Shown: positions 33,541-46,123, counted from the stretch's first letter. The stretch is DNA of 64,000 nt from Ptychodera flava (GCF_041260155.1 NC_091941.1:20035747-20099746), one strand, 5' to 3'. The notes: generated from the sequence alone by a model not told the origin. Made by a program: numbers and translations.

Positions 33541-33915
33541 GCTTCAGTATTTGAATAATTGTTGACCTCAGCTTGTTATTCAGATGTTGTTGTTTGTAAG
33601 ATTTTGTTCTGGTTTAATTTTCTAGAGAGTCTATGGATTTACATATACCGTATGTACTTCACTTGTGTGATTGGATCTCAAAGGCATTTTCAGTCGATCT
33701 TATAGCTTTTTAATAACGTTTCAATTTAATTCATTTAACTTTTATTACCTTTTAATTAAAGTGAGTTAGAACGACGGGTATGATTGCGAAAGCGGGTGTT
33801 GCAATGAACATTTTTAAAATTCACCAAAACTTCACCGATTGGGCAGAGACCATAAACAAAGAATGCCTATTGCGTACCAGTGTGGGTTTTATACCTCGAT
33901 CTCTTATAGTCCCCG

Positions 33916-33929
33916 GTTGGCTAGGCAAC
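33916..33929. promoter_or_regulatory. X-box-like RFX motif
   Basis: GTTGGCTAGGCAAC is an inverted half-site pair matching the RFX X-box pattern (RYYNYY-N1to3-RRNRAC). RFX factors drive ciliary genes. No gene could be tied to it, so it may be chance. Confidence 0.25.
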
Positions 33930-34315
33930 GTGGCCCTCTCGTTCTGCTCCAAACAGTTTTCCTGTTGTACAGTATATAATGTACAGTATAACAATGCGGT
34001 CGTCGTCGACCCTACCGTTGAGGGCACAGCGAAAGAAGCTCCGCCGCAGTCTATAGAGGAGATCTATTGGTGAATAGATGGTGAGTTCAACTACTGTGAC
34101 ATCGATTGCAGTGAAGTTTTGCAGCAAGGCACGCCGAGGTGAATAAACTTCCAAAACCTGGGGTCATTTTGCTATCCAACCAATGGGTCATCCTCACCTG
34201 TCTGACCCGTGGTCATAAACGACAATCATCCATACATGCCCCAATATACTACCACACCTGGAGTACTATGGTAAAGATTAGATTTACATTTGGTCGATGT
34301 AGTCATATGGATGTT

Positions 34316-34374
34316 TTAGTTTAGTTTAGTCTAGTCTAGTTCATAGTCTAGTCTAAGATAGTCTGGTATAGTAT
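34316..34374. repeat. TAGTC/TAGTT-rich short tandem repeat
   Basis: Irregular runs of TTTAG, TAGTC and CTAGT over about 60 bases. Confidence 0.75.
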
Positions 34375-35249
34375 TTCTAAGACACTATCAAAACGTTGTA
34401 TAGTCTACGCCATTGAAATAATGCCTTTTATCGTTACATGAATTTTATGAAACACAGCAGTAGTTGGTTGTTCATCTTGCTAAGACGCCATCATCTGTGA
34501 TGTACCGCCAAATAGAAATGAAATCAATTGATCAACAGTAACGACACACTGCACCATATCGTTCATCGGGCAATCTAAATCGTGGAAAGTGCTTGGCTGA
34601 ATATTACTGTAGTACAATCAGCAAAAGGAGCGAACGTGGGACTGTGAGCAGAACAAAACAGACAGCATTTGATACACACACCGGTACTCATCATGTATTA
34701 TGGTCAAAGTTCCATCTACCGTCCCTAGCAAAAATTGTACGTTAAACTGTATTTCCAGACAAGTAGCCCTACCTTAAAATCCATGGAAGTTGAGTTCTTA
34801 CAAAGTGCATTTAATAGCCGAAGGAATTGTCTGAAAATAGCCTCAACTTCCCAACTACATACTGGTAAACGGAAACATGCAGAATGGGGGAAAGAAATTC
34901 TTCAATATGCTCGAAGTGAACTGTTAGGATAGATTGTTAAATTTTAAAGACATTGTTAGAGTTATCATGCTGGTCAAGGGAGCAAAAGGGATTCGCCGAG
35001 TTCCAAAGCCATCTCTGCGCTTTACAAATTGGCCTAAAGTTATAATGTTCATCGATGTATTTTGTTCTTCCTCCAAACAAATCCAAGGGTATCGAAAGAG
35101 GATTTGCCATTTCCAACGGGAACAAGGGAAATGGAATTGAGATACTTGAAACGGCAATAAATTAAGTTCGAACGTGGAAATCGATGGAAAGCAGGAATTG
35201 TCCGAGAACGAATGAAAACACCACAGTCAAATAAATTGTTCGAAATAGG

Positions 35250-35589
35250 TTAAGGTGGTGTGCGCCTCGAAATCTGAAGAAGTTAAACTTTTGCTCGAAC
35301 TTTTCCAAGTGAAACTTTCAACCTTTCTCTTACCAAATCAACAATAAAAAGCTGGGGTCACCATGGAAGATTTGGAACTAGGCAAACAAATTACCCGATA
35401 TTTTGCGATATTTGAAATTCAATATGGCCGCCATAGCTGTGTTAACTATATGTGGAACAATTAAATTTTGGATTTTCGAAAAACTAATAAGAGCTTTAAA
35501 ATGAGCCCCCGCCACAAGTGGTAGATCAGAAAAGACTTTTAGAAATTTGAGAGTCCGAATATATGTCCCCAAGGCGCGTTCTACCTTAA
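35250..35589 (+). mobile_element. MITE-A copy
   Basis: Bounded by TTAAGGTGGTGTGCGCCTCG and GGCGCGTTCTACCTTAA, 340 bases, well preserved ends. Confidence 0.85.
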
Positions 35590-36274
35590 ATGAATTGCGA
35601 GAAACCGGTTAAAATGGTAGTACCGATCACTGGTACTACAGCAACAGTAATAAACATCTCAGATGTTAAGAGAGGGACAGTCCAGACCTGAACTGTCTTT
35701 TACGTCTGCTGAAAACACAGTAATCACTGTCCATGGTTGACGTGTTGATGTGCATGTGTTCGCTTTGATCATAAAAAAGTAAAAAAAATACGCACAGAGG
35801 ACTCCTTGACTACCAAATATCGTTAGTGACAAGTGTCGCGAATTGGATTTTTTATGATTTAATAAAAAAATTCTTGCACAAATATCATTAGTTATTAATG
35901 TCGCGGATTGTATTTTTTATGATTTTGATCATTTTTCTCAGATCGAACTTTGCACGAACTAAGCTTATTTAGTCGCTAGTGTGTTTTTCGTATTTGCTCT
36001 TAAACTGTTATTTTAAATGCCATATTGTTTTCTGACGCTGTTCTGTTTATTCAGAAGTTCATAAAGCATGTCTGCATACCCGAGATAGAGAGGGCGTGTT
36101 TTTGTGCAACAACTCAAATAGGCCTACTATTTGGATTCGAAGAATATCACTGCAAAACCGACAAACTTGCAGGCCATAGCAATGACATACCCACAATAGA
36201 GCAGGCCGAATTAGGCACCATTGCCGAGATAATTGCCGAAACAGTCCTTTAGTGAATTCAGCAGGGGTGTTGCT

Positions 36275-36469
36275 ATTGGGTGAAAGGTTATAAAACCCTC
36301 CAGGCTGACTTCACAATGTAATCTGTAGTCCGCATGTACAACCGCTTGTGAGTGGTTATCTGAGTACCATCGGTCAAAATGTTGAGAAATTGTGGGTAGT
36401 CGTATTCTGCCATATACACTGTGGAAAGAGTATAAGAAAAGGCCGTTGTGTTCTAACCTTTCACCCAAT
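36275..36469. mobile_element. Inverted-repeat MITE, 195 bases
   Basis: ATTGGGTGAAAGGTTA at 36275-36290 is perfectly mirrored by TAACCTTTCACCCAAT at 36454-36469. The interior has no coding signal. Single copy here, family unknown. Confidence 0.7.
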
Positions 36470-37368
36470 GCCGAAATTGCCTAAAATACAGCATCGCTTA
36501 CACGATAAGTGTATCTTGTGAGGAAAAAATGGAAAATAATTTAGGATATCTTCTCAAGTTTGTTGGTATTAAATGATCTTGATTTCGGTATTAACATTTG
36601 GTTCGTCTTTTTTATGTAATAATGAATGAATAGTGTTTATTGCATTTCAAGGCTAACATCGCCCCTTTGCAAGGAGCTAAATTCCCAAGTAATTAAAGTA
36701 AATTAAGGGAGAAAAATCATTTAAACAATAAAGGGAAGAAAGTACACAAAATTTCAGTTAAAATTATCAATACTTTCACAATTATATAATGGATTTAGTG
36801 ATCAGAATATAACTCACTCTTAGGGGTAAATTGTTCAATAAGATAGTTATAACGGAACATAGGGATCTACCTGATTTTTTGTGATTTCCACACAGAGAAC
36901 TAGGTTTAAGTCTCTACTTTTATGTGAGTGACTGCAGTACGGTGACCTTTCATTGAACTCTGACTTTTACTTGAAGGATTGCTAGCTGTTGTATTAAACC
37001 CAAGTAGAGAAACCCTCAGTGCAGTGGAGGTTGGATACATATTAATGGTACCGAAGATGTCAACGCGGGGAAATTAAATGTCGCATAAGGGACGAATTTC
37101 GACAAGGTGGTTCTTGCTAAATGCCTGGTTGATAGAACTTAGAGTGGGTAAGACTTGCCAAGGACACTGAGGATCTTCCCATACAAGTGCAACGATCTAG
37201 GGATGGACTCTGTAATTCGGGTACTGAAGAATTTGTTGTAAATATCTGGTTTTACAACTATTGACAGTACAAAAGTGAAGGACTTAAGTTTGTCATGACA
37301 TGCTGGGTTGACCAAGTTCAAGGTAATATCAAAGTATACACCAAAAGAGTCAATAAAACATACTGATC

Positions 37369-37370
<2 letters not shown>

Positions 37371-37454
<84 letters not shown>

Positions 37455-37461
37455 CTCTCTG
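37371..37461. repeat. (CT)n microsatellite
   Basis: About 45 CT units with one CG interruption near the right end. Confidence 0.97.
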
Positions 37462-39388
37462 ACATGTTGCATATTTAATGCACATGAACATAAAAAAACC
37501 AAAGAGGACTGACGACGAAATAAATGCACACATAACAAAACTGAATCACGATAAGCACTATACGCATACGGTCAGATCTTTGCGGGGGTATACGCCGTAC
37601 TTTTTGTCATATTTATTTGCACAAATCGGTGCACGCATTGTCGGTACACGCAACCGATTTAAGTAGATCCCGTAGAATAAATGTTTAGTGGATTACCGGT
37701 ATTAGAGGCTTACCCTGAGGTATTTTCATTAACAACATCAAATATTTGGAAAATCTTCCTCATTTCTTGTTGAACACCGCTTCATCGGTAGATCCAAGAT
37801 TTATCAAAGACCATATCCGTCTTCAACTACCGCTACAGCAGAGACAAACAGACAAAACCTATCTGTGCCTTGACTCCGTACAGAGTTCATTCATGGATTG
37901 ACTTTATTTATGAGCAGCTCTTAAAGACGAACAAATCTGGAGAGGTTATTATGATTGGTGACAATTTCGATACGAATTACCTTACCCATCCAAGTACCTT
38001 GATATTGGCGTCACCTCTCACCCACATTTGCTCGTCTTGTTGCAATCTTCAGTTATTGACTCAAAAAAATGGCCTGAATACGGATAAATCACGCCAATCT
38101 TGCCAGGAAGGGGACGCAGCACATAGTCCGATGGCAGCGACGTACACATTTATCGTTATTATTTTATTGATTTGGCATGAGAAAACATATAAAAAATATT
38201 CTTACTTTCTAATTTTGAATGCCGACAGCGTATCCCGCTACAAAAACTGCAGACTGTCTATTGCACAGAATTACAACTCTCGCGATGACTGTGGAATTCA
38301 GCAGAAAACGTGTTAGGTACGAGAGAAACAAAATAATTTGTATGATAAATGTGTTTAATTTACATACAAGACGAATGACAGCAAGATACGGGCGTGTTGA
38401 CTCACGGTTCACATGTCACACAATATGAATCATAAATGCAATGCGTGGTAAAGTTCACCGAGTCTTAACATCTGCGTTGAAATAGGTGATTGATATTCCT
38501 ATACAGTTTTGTTGCACTGACAGCGACTCTTCAAATCCTTACCCGACACCGATTGAAGTTTTTTTTCTCTCTAATTACCTTCAATACACCTATTAATAAA
38601 ACAAACTCAGACACACTTGGAACTCTTCAACGTTTCACCAGAATGTTTAATATTTGACCAATTTCATGACTGTATCAGTACTGTGGACCCCTCTTCCACA
38701 ACGAGAACATGAACGAAAGCGCAAAACGAAACGAAACGAAAACTTTGTAGTCTGATGGTATTAGGTGCTCACAGGGCCTGGATTCATGCTTAGTGATCCA
38801 ACAAGTTCCCTAAATCAGTTACTTTACATTGACGTTGAAGATGAACAGAAGTCGTTATGTGTCTGTTGGTAGTCAGTGTCAACTAATTAGAATTGTCGAT
38901 TTCCTCTAGAGATTTACAAGATGGATAAATATTGTTTTATCCCGCAATTTTAACATTGTATGAGGAACTTTTGTTTTTGGGTTTTTTGTTAGGTTTTTTT
39001 ACAGAAATAGTCGTAACAGACCACCATATTAATTCAAAGCGCTCCAAACTTTACCATTCAATTAAACCGTATCGGATGACTATTTTGAAAGACGGAAAGA
39101 TGGAAAGATTAATTTATTGCGCTGAAAATAAATGACTTGTAAATCAAGAAAAGTAAATACATCACATTATTGACAATCATGGGAAATACAAAGAGAGATG
39201 GACTAAGGAATTTATGACTTAAGGTATACGACTTGGATGTGACTATTTGTATCGAGGGGAGTAAGACAGTGGCAGGAAAAGGTGGGTCTTTGTTTTTCAT
39301 TTAGTAATTGATCCAGCTCAGTTCAATCTTGACTATATCCACCAAGTACTCTGCAGAGAACGTGATGTTATATCATCGTTTCGAATTT

Positions 39389-39403
39389 TGACGTAATACG
39401 TCA
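39389..39403. promoter_or_regulatory. bZIP-type palindrome upstream of FABP
   Basis: TGACGTAATACGTCA is a perfect 7+1+7 palindrome 172 bases before the FABP start codon. It combines CRE-like half-sites (TGACGT) and could bind CREB/ATF or PAR-type bZIP dimers. A TATA-like TTATATCA lies about 20 bases left of it, and an octamer ATTTGCAT (POU-type) is at 39462-39469. Confidence 0.4.
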
Positions 39404-39574
39404 TTGAGAGTTGCTCCATCACACTGAAACAACCCTAGGTCGAAGAAAGTTGTATCGCCTCATTTGCATACGGAGCATTACTTATGGAGGGCGATCTCCC
39501 CCACCAAAGCAGACTCCTAGCACTTCCACAGAGATTCTCATCAGCACTCTCCAGAAAACCATCCTTCATCCAAC

Positions 39575-39976
39575 ATGTCTTTCGGCGGTAAATGGGCCTT
39601 CGTCAAGAGCGAGAACGTCAAGGAGTTCATGCTGGCTGCAGGGGCGCCGCCCGAGAGAGCAGAGAACGCCGCGTCGGCACAGACGTCACTGGAGTGTTCC
39701 AAGGATGGAGATTACTATGTCATCAAGATCACTGGCGCCAAGGGCAACACCGTCGAGCAGAGATTCAAGCCAGGTGAACCGTTCACGGAATCTTTCGCTG
39801 CCATCGGCAAGGAGAGGCAGGCTGTTGCAAGCATAGAGGGCAACAAACTGACCATCAAGGGAGTTGAACCAGGCCAAGTGGTGGAGACGCGTGAAGTCAG
39901 CGGAGACGAAATGGTTTTCACCCTGTGCAAGGACGGCGTCGGCGTGATCGCGAAGAGGTACTTGAAACGTGTGTAA
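39575..39976 (+). CDS. Fatty-acid-binding protein (iLBP family), intronless
   Basis: 133 aa, the family's normal length (127-135). Small cytosolic beta-barrel that binds fatty acids or other lipids. It opens MSFGGKWAFVKSENVKEFML with the family signature G-x-W-x(4)-S-E-N-x(2)-F, then helix-turn-helix AAGAPPERAENA, strands with YYVIKITGAKGNTVEQRFKP, and the F-x-E-x-F-like PFTESF. The C-terminus is GVGVIAKRYLKRV: the R-x-Y that binds the carboxylate in many members appears as K-R-Y. The start has a purine-poor context (CCAACATGT) but matches family N-termini. The coding part lies in one exon, whereas FABP genes usually have three introns, so this may be an old retrocopy or intron loss. Codon use is GC-rich and the frame intact, indicating function. 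AATAAA follows at 40236-40241. Confidence 0.93.
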   Translation: MSFGGKWAFVKSENVKEFMLAAGAPPERAENAASAQTSLECSKDGDYYVIKITGAKGNTVEQRFKPGEPFTESFAAIGKERQAVASIEGNKLTIKGVEPGQVVETREVSGDEMVFTLCKDGVGVIAKRYLKRV

Positions 39977-40235
39977 GTGAAGAAAGTGACTCCAAGAAGC
40001 TGAAAGCAGTACGGCATTAGAAGCTTGAGACGCTCATTTGTAATGAATTTTTTTTTATACAATTTCATTTTAATGTAATTCACATTTTCTGACTTTAACA
40101 ATTCACCTGATCGATTTTTCCATACATACCACCTGTTGGACTTGTCTTTCCGAAGATGTAACATTCGTTTGTAACGATATACATCAAACAAAACTGAGTT
40201 GTTAAATATATTTTCTCTTGAAATCTATGTAATAT

Positions 40236-40241
40236 AATAAA
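40236..40241 (+). promoter_or_regulatory. Polyadenylation signal of FABP
   Basis: Canonical AATAAA 260 bases after the stop codon, in AT-rich 3' UTR-like sequence. Confidence 0.7.
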
Positions 40242-42950
40242 CTGCATTTGCTTTTTACATTATAACCAGTGTGTTGTTATGTGAGTCTTCTTTTTAACAC
40301 TGTACTCGCTAAAACCTGGGTTATTTTAATTCCTTTGCACCATTTATCACGAATGTCTCATATCTTTGTTGGCGTTTAAGATTGTCATGGAAGTATGGAT
40401 TTCAATTCTAGAATGGCGCGCCAAACAGAAAATTCATATGACGTAATGTTGGGTAAATTCGTCAGTTTTCCAAAAAATATTACATGTTGCGAGACTTCCA
40501 AAAGAAAATAAACGACGCACCTGACATTTGAGTTATCAAAATTACAGGTGCAAGAAATTCATTGCCACTGCACAGCCTGGGCGCTGTTTCTGGTATTTCT
40601 TCCAGCACTGGTTTTGAGGTTGAAAACTGTCAGTATTAATTAACATGTGGTTCTCTACTCCACTGGCTGGGCAATTGTCACGGACGGCAAATCCTCTAGG
40701 TCGTTCATTTGTTCTGAATGGTTCCTTGTAACTCGGTACTGCTACACACTGCAATTTCTTTCTTTTTCAAAGTTTTATCACCATGGCAATAAGTGAGTAC
40801 AAATCTACAACTAAGAACACGCACATAGCGGTTAACGTGAACGGTATGAATGCTTTCGGACGAGAACTGAACTTTTGATCTTGGACGACGGACTCAACAC
40901 GGTAATCTTAGCTATCTCCAAGCTATACAACCTATCTCCTAACTTCTACTGTGCCCTTTGCAATTTTTTAATATGGACTTCACATCTTGTAGGCATTTCT
41001 TTAATCCCAGACTGTTATTGCTTAAGTAAATAAAATGAATGTCAGCGGATTTTCAGGACAACACGTACGTTTTTGACGGACACGTTAACAAGCAATAAAT
41101 ATGACAGCAATATTGATAGATCATCTTTACTATTCAAATCCGCCATAAAGTACTCCAACAATGTTTGTGTTAGATGTAGATAAATGATCTTAGTGTCCTT
41201 CGAAACGTGCGTAGTCGGCAAGTTTATCCGAAGAACAGTGGCATGGCTCCTCGGTGTGTTGAACTATAACGCAGTGTGTCATTTTAAAAACGGCTTTCTT
41301 CCAAGCTAAAGGTGGTTTCACGTCGTGTTCTTTGTGGCACTGCTAAGTTTAATCACCATCGACGTAACACAGAACTTGATTAACGTTTCCGATGGAAATA
41401 TTTTGATGGATGCTAAAACTCTACTGATACGGTAACATCGCTGTCGACATTTTACTGTGATATAGTAAGAAAAAATGGGTTATTGTGTTGTAAGCAATCT
41501 GTGACTAAAGACGTAACTGGTATGCAGCAGATTTGCAGTTAGCCTACTCTTCAATTATCATTACGGTGTGGCTAACCATTGGCCGAGACGTGGTGGCCAT
41601 TTACAACCTTCTACATTAAAATATGGGACCATTTTTAGAGCGTAGGGCAATTCAATGGCGCCATGTTGTCCACATCTTTCAACAGAAGAGCAGTGACACC
41701 AATCTTGTCATTCTGTACGTCTGTCGTGATTTTTCCCCGAAGTCTGTCGTCTCGTTCTTTGGTTTGCATCGTCCTGCATTAAAGAAAGATAGCCAAACCC
41801 ACGAGAGAACGTTCTGCCATTAAGTTGCGAATCTAAGTATTGTATTCAACTGTTTAATTACTTCGCAAAATTTACCTGACATATCTCTATGAGAATCCCG
41901 CCGCTGTTCATATTTACGTGCGACCAACATTACCTGTCGTAAAATATCACCTGCCTACTCGTTTCCACAGACGACGCCTCCGCACCAGAAACTTCTGACT
42001 TCATAATTTGACCTCGCGTGACCTTTCTAATATAACCGAATGAAGGATTTCGAGCCATATTTGGGGTAACACTAGTAACGAAGCTGATGCACCGTTCATA
42101 TTTGAGTTATGTAAATAGTATCACAGACAGTTTCCTCAATTAAATGATTGTACCTGGGACTACTTCGGACTAGCGTGGTTCATTTGCAAACTAATAGCAC
42201 AACGATCTTTAGAATAGTATTGGTTTGTTTAAACTACTCGTACATGACGATCGAACAATTCGCTCGATATATACACGCTGGATAATCAATATTTTCACAA
42301 GGATCCCGGCAACGTTGTCTGCGATCAAACGACCATTTTTCCAACGACGAAAAAAAAAATAAGATTGCCACCATAGGCAGAAGCAATACCTTCGTGCATC
42401 TTCGTATACGATTAATATACGAATCGATCCGAGTAGATTACATCCACTGACCAGCAACTTACAAGCAATCATGTGTCGAAAAGGAGTTTGAGATGGAATT
42501 GAAAACAATAGGGAATGGAATTTTTTACAGATGCCATATTTATCAAAATGTTCTTTGTAACATAACCGGTGTACTTCTCATGTGATCGCAATCCATAGTA
42601 CACTTCCCTTAAGAGTTACCCAAAAGAAAAACGTTACATGTATACCTGTTTGATCTCGTTACAGCAAACACAATTGGAACTAATTTCGGATAATTGGATG
42701 GTGAAGTAATGCCGATTTAATCTACAAATGTAATCTCATCTGCTTTTCTTTTTACATTACACACTTGTTTTTGTAAGTAACTGTTAATATTGCAACATTC
42801 AGCTATATGGGACCTAACACTTTTGAGAAATTTGAAAAATGTGAAAATCCAATTATTCCATAGTTCCAATCGTGTTAGCACAAAATTGAGTACGCTTACC
42901 TTCACTGTGAGAGATACAGAATCTTCGCTGCTCAATGATGTTACGTGCAG
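40242..42950. other. Spacer without recognised gene
   Basis: AT-rich, no bounded repeat and no supported gene. A favourable ACCATGG at 40781 opens a 36-codon frame that runs into a GTGAGT, too little to call. Frames at 41623-41823 and 42209-42508 have no domain features. Confidence 0.5.
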
Positions 42951-43136
42951 TTAATATGATCTGTACTTGGCGAGGCCAACGTTTGGAACTGATGACACTG
43001 ACAGTACGGTGACGTCGATTACGTCTTTGTGTGTCGTCACAGTATAGTCGACAGAGTGGTGATCTTGGCTTTCTTCCATCATAGACAGTAGAGGGGTCTT
43101 TCCCCCTCTACTGTCTATGCTTTCATCGACTGTCAT
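42951..43136 (-). CDS. Candidate small exon or gene, unknown
   Basis: ATG at 43136 in an A-rich context (GAGAAAATGA) opens 61 codons, starting MTVDESIDSRGG and continuing with an acidic, Ser/Thr/Val-rich stretch (DVIDVTVLSVSSVPNVGLA). A TATA-like TTATATAT lies about 140 bases upstream (43272-43279). A GTACAG donor-like site at 42966 could join, in phase, to a short exon ending LTVK before GTAAGC near 42896. Part of the frame is a near-perfect palindrome (43080-43119), which weakens the case. No homologue recognised. Confidence 0.25.
   Translation of the reverse strand: MTVDESIDSRGGKTPLLSMMEESQDHHSVDYTVTTHKDVIDVTVLSVSSVPNVGLAKYRSY
43080..43119. repeat. Perfect 17-base stem with 6-base loop
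   Basis: CATAGACAGTAGAGGGG and its exact complement CCCCTCTACTGTCTATG are separated by TCTTTC. RNA from either strand would form a strong hairpin. Confidence 0.9.
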
Positions 43137-43478
43137 TTTCTCTTTCAAGGTGAAGAATTGGATAATTGCTAACCGATGTTTTGTCTAGAGTTCAAGACTC
43201 AGGGTTGGCGACGTAAAAACCTTGTATAACAACCCCAGAAGGACTAACAAACTTTTGGGAGAAAAATCAAATATATAAGAAACATGTCCTCTGTTTTTTT
43301 CGCTGTTCTTACAAATCTACTACGATTTATGTCTGACTTTAGAGGATCACTTTGATTCTGTTTTCACTGTGATTTCTACCACGTTGCAAGAGGTACCGAG
43401 CGTCCAACAGACTTACTTCTGTAAGTGCTGATTAAATGCCAATCTCGGCCTGCCTATGAGTGCATCGAACGTTTCTCC

Positions 43479-43842
43479 TTAAGGTGGTATGCACCTCGAA
43501 AGTGAAGGACTTAAAGTTTTGCTCAAACTTTCCTCAATGAAACTTTCAACCATTCTCATACCAAATCAACAATAAAAATCGGGGGTCACAGTGCAAAGTT
43601 TGGAACTAGCTAAACAAATTAAATTATCCACCATTTTACGATATTTGAAATTCAAAATGGCCGCCATCCCTGTGTTAACTCAATGGGGAAAAATTAAATT
43701 TTGAATTTTCTAAAAACTAAGCCGCTGAAAGTTTTAATTTTTCCAAGAGCTTAACATGAGCCCCCAATAAGTGGTAGATCAGAAAAGAATTGTAGAAATT
43801 TGAATGTCCGAATATCTGTCCCCGAGGCGCGTTCTACCTTAA
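43479..43842 (+). mobile_element. MITE-A, best-preserved copy
   Basis: 364 bases bounded by TTAA, left end TTAAGGTGGTATGCACCTCG, right end (opposite strand) TTAAGGTAGAACGCGCCTCG. No ORF. Reference copy for the family in this window. Confidence 0.88.
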
Positions 43843-44515
43843 AAGTCGTCTCACGTGAGTTAAATGGCGGAATTAGGCATTTTATAAGTGTTCTGTCCCA
43901 ACGTTCATATATTCAGACGATACAAAAGGAAACCATACCATTTCCTTCAGATTATACATATCCTTTATTTCATGAGTAAAAAATCCAAGTGTATATTTGG
44001 ACTCTAAATACATGTATAATATAAATAATAGTTTCAAGTAAAACCAATATGTAAAAGTGTTATATATTCTTCAAAGTTCAAAAACGATATGATACATGTC
44101 GGAAAACTATATACTTCACAAATACAGCTTTTGCATTAAATATTTTCATGAAGCAATATGAACCACTAAAAATGTTCTCAATACACGTTTTTTTTTTCAA
44201 TTTCAGATTACTGTAATAGGTACGTCTAATTTCAGCTATTAAAATCTCCTAAGGCTATTGCACATGTCATCTGCGTCTACATTGTACAATGCAAATAAAC
44301 GCTGGGAAGATCTCAAAATTATATGTGATCAATTTGCTCATATACACCGTAAAATATATATATATTATATGGCACGTTGCACAGTGAAACATCATTTCCG
44401 TGGAGTAAAATAGTACTAACCGTGACTAACTGAAGCTTTCAATTCCGGGTGAATTATGAATAATTTGTTGAGGTCAGGTGGATGAGCATGCAGCATATTA
44501 CCGTTGTGCCTCCTC

Positions 44516-44549
44516 GACATTCGTGTGCTCGTTCGAGAACACGAATGTC
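44516..44549. repeat. Short near-perfect palindrome
   Basis: GACATTCGTGT at 44516 is mirrored by ACACGAATGTC ending at 44549, with one mismatch towards the centre and almost no loop. Confidence 0.8.
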
Positions 44550-44846
44550 GGGCAGTCTGCATAACATTAAGACGAAAATGACTTTCTAGGTTCCCGTGGT
44601 TCAAAGTTTTGAGAACTTGTAAACTTCTTCGTGACTGATGAACATTGCTAATGTCGTGACTCCGTCCCCCATATCATCAAGAACCTAAGGGACTGGCCAG
44701 TTTCTTCGGCCGGGGCGGGGGGGGGCGATGTTTTTTTGCCAACGTCAAAAGGTGGCTGACCCCCCTATTTCAACTTTCGAAAACAGGGTGACCCCCCTGA
44801 GCGCGACAAAGGTAAAACAAAAGGTGGAATACAAATTCAATAATTC

Positions 44847-44949
<103 letters not shown>

Positions 44950-45306
44950 TTAGGGGGTATATTTTAAACATTCTGTCATTCTGTGTTTTAATGAAATTGT
45001 CACGTACGTTGTAAGATAGGAACTTAAACATGTTAATTTTTAAGTTTGAATACAGTATTCTGAATAAGCTGTGAATGTATTCCAAAGTTTTTAGGCATAA
45101 CCAGATGTCCAGAAGTGTTGTAAGAGAAATGTAATTGTGAAATATTAGTGCATATGTTGCTTTCTAATACTGAATTCTCATAGAGAAAGCAGAAACGTAT
45201 CAGGAACTTGTCATGCTTTTCATATGAACTGCAGATTTCATAATGATTAGTACACTTTGCAAAACAGACTTTCAATTTACAGACATCAAGATATTTCTGA
45301 CATATA

Positions 45307-45337
45307 AAAGTACTGCGCCCGAAGGGCGTGCCGAATA

Positions 45338-45419
<82 letters not shown>

Positions 45420-45457
45420 GATATATGAAAGTCATGCGGCTGGGGCATGCTAAAAAT

Positions 45458-45542
<85 letters not shown>

Positions 45543-45700
45543 GTAACGCGCACGAAGGGCGCGCCGAAAAAATTTTAAACATACAGATATCTCTGATATA
45601 TATGTCTTATATATTAAAATTTCGCGGTTGGAGGGGTCTCTAAAAATATGTCTTATTATTATTAAAGTTACGCGCCCGAAGGGCGCGCCGAAAAATATAT
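45307..45700. repeat. Alternating A-B-A-B-A tandem array with TA tracts
   Basis: Unit A (AAAGT then ACGCGCCCGAAGGGCGCGCC) occurs at about 45307, 45540 and 45664, each with a GCGCCC-GAA-GGGCGC palindrome. Unit B (GCGGCTGGGGCATGCTAAAA and a GCGGTTGGAGGGG variant) occurs at about 45428 and 45616. Between them lie TA tracts at 45341-45418 and 45464-45538 or TATATCTGATATA-like text. Confidence 0.8.
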
Positions 45701-46123
45701 CTGAATGATGAAATTTGTGGCTGGCACGATGCATTTTGGGCAAGTATGAGCCCGTGTCGAAATTCAAAAACACACTGACCCCTCCCTATTGGGCATTTCA
45801 AAAACATGGTGACCCCCTATCACCAAAGTCAAAAACCGGCCCCCCCCCCCCGTCGAAGAAACCGACCAGTCCCTAAGGTCAAATTTAAATCACTCACTCA
45901 CTCAAATTTGCATATAATCATTACGCTATTATGGTAGAAGAGGTGTGTCTACCATAGAACTTACTTATGGAACGTCAGTAGCACTGGGAAATTGGCGATG
46001 CACTCTTTTCGATAGACTACTAAAGGGAGGGGGTCGTACCGTCTGGTGCTCCTAGTGAATGTTTATATCGGATTAAACTTGCGCGCAAGAGAGAAGCGAT
46101 GTGAATCACGCACTGTAATTAAA

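Larger units (their letters stand above)
30228..39388. other. Nine-kilobase gene desert
   Basis: Between the nucleoside hydrolase and the FABP gene I find no supported gene. It holds three MITE families, a 0.2-kb inverted-repeat element, a TAGTC-rich repeat at 34316-34374 and a CT microsatellite, all listed separately. Frames at 33780-34073, 34735-34932, 34934-35140 and 37870-38316 lack domains, splice logic or protein-like composition. Confidence 0.6.

Noticed and set aside
37870-38316. 148-codon plus-strand frame
   Set aside because: No recognisable domain, AT-driven composition, no supporting signals; one transmembrane-like stretch only.
39411-40191. Overlapping frames around the FABP gene
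   Set aside because: Shadows in other frames; only 39575-39976 has family motifs.
40781-40900. ACCATGG start followed by GTGAGT, possible tiny first exon
   Set aside because: Only three codons before the donor and no downstream exon found.
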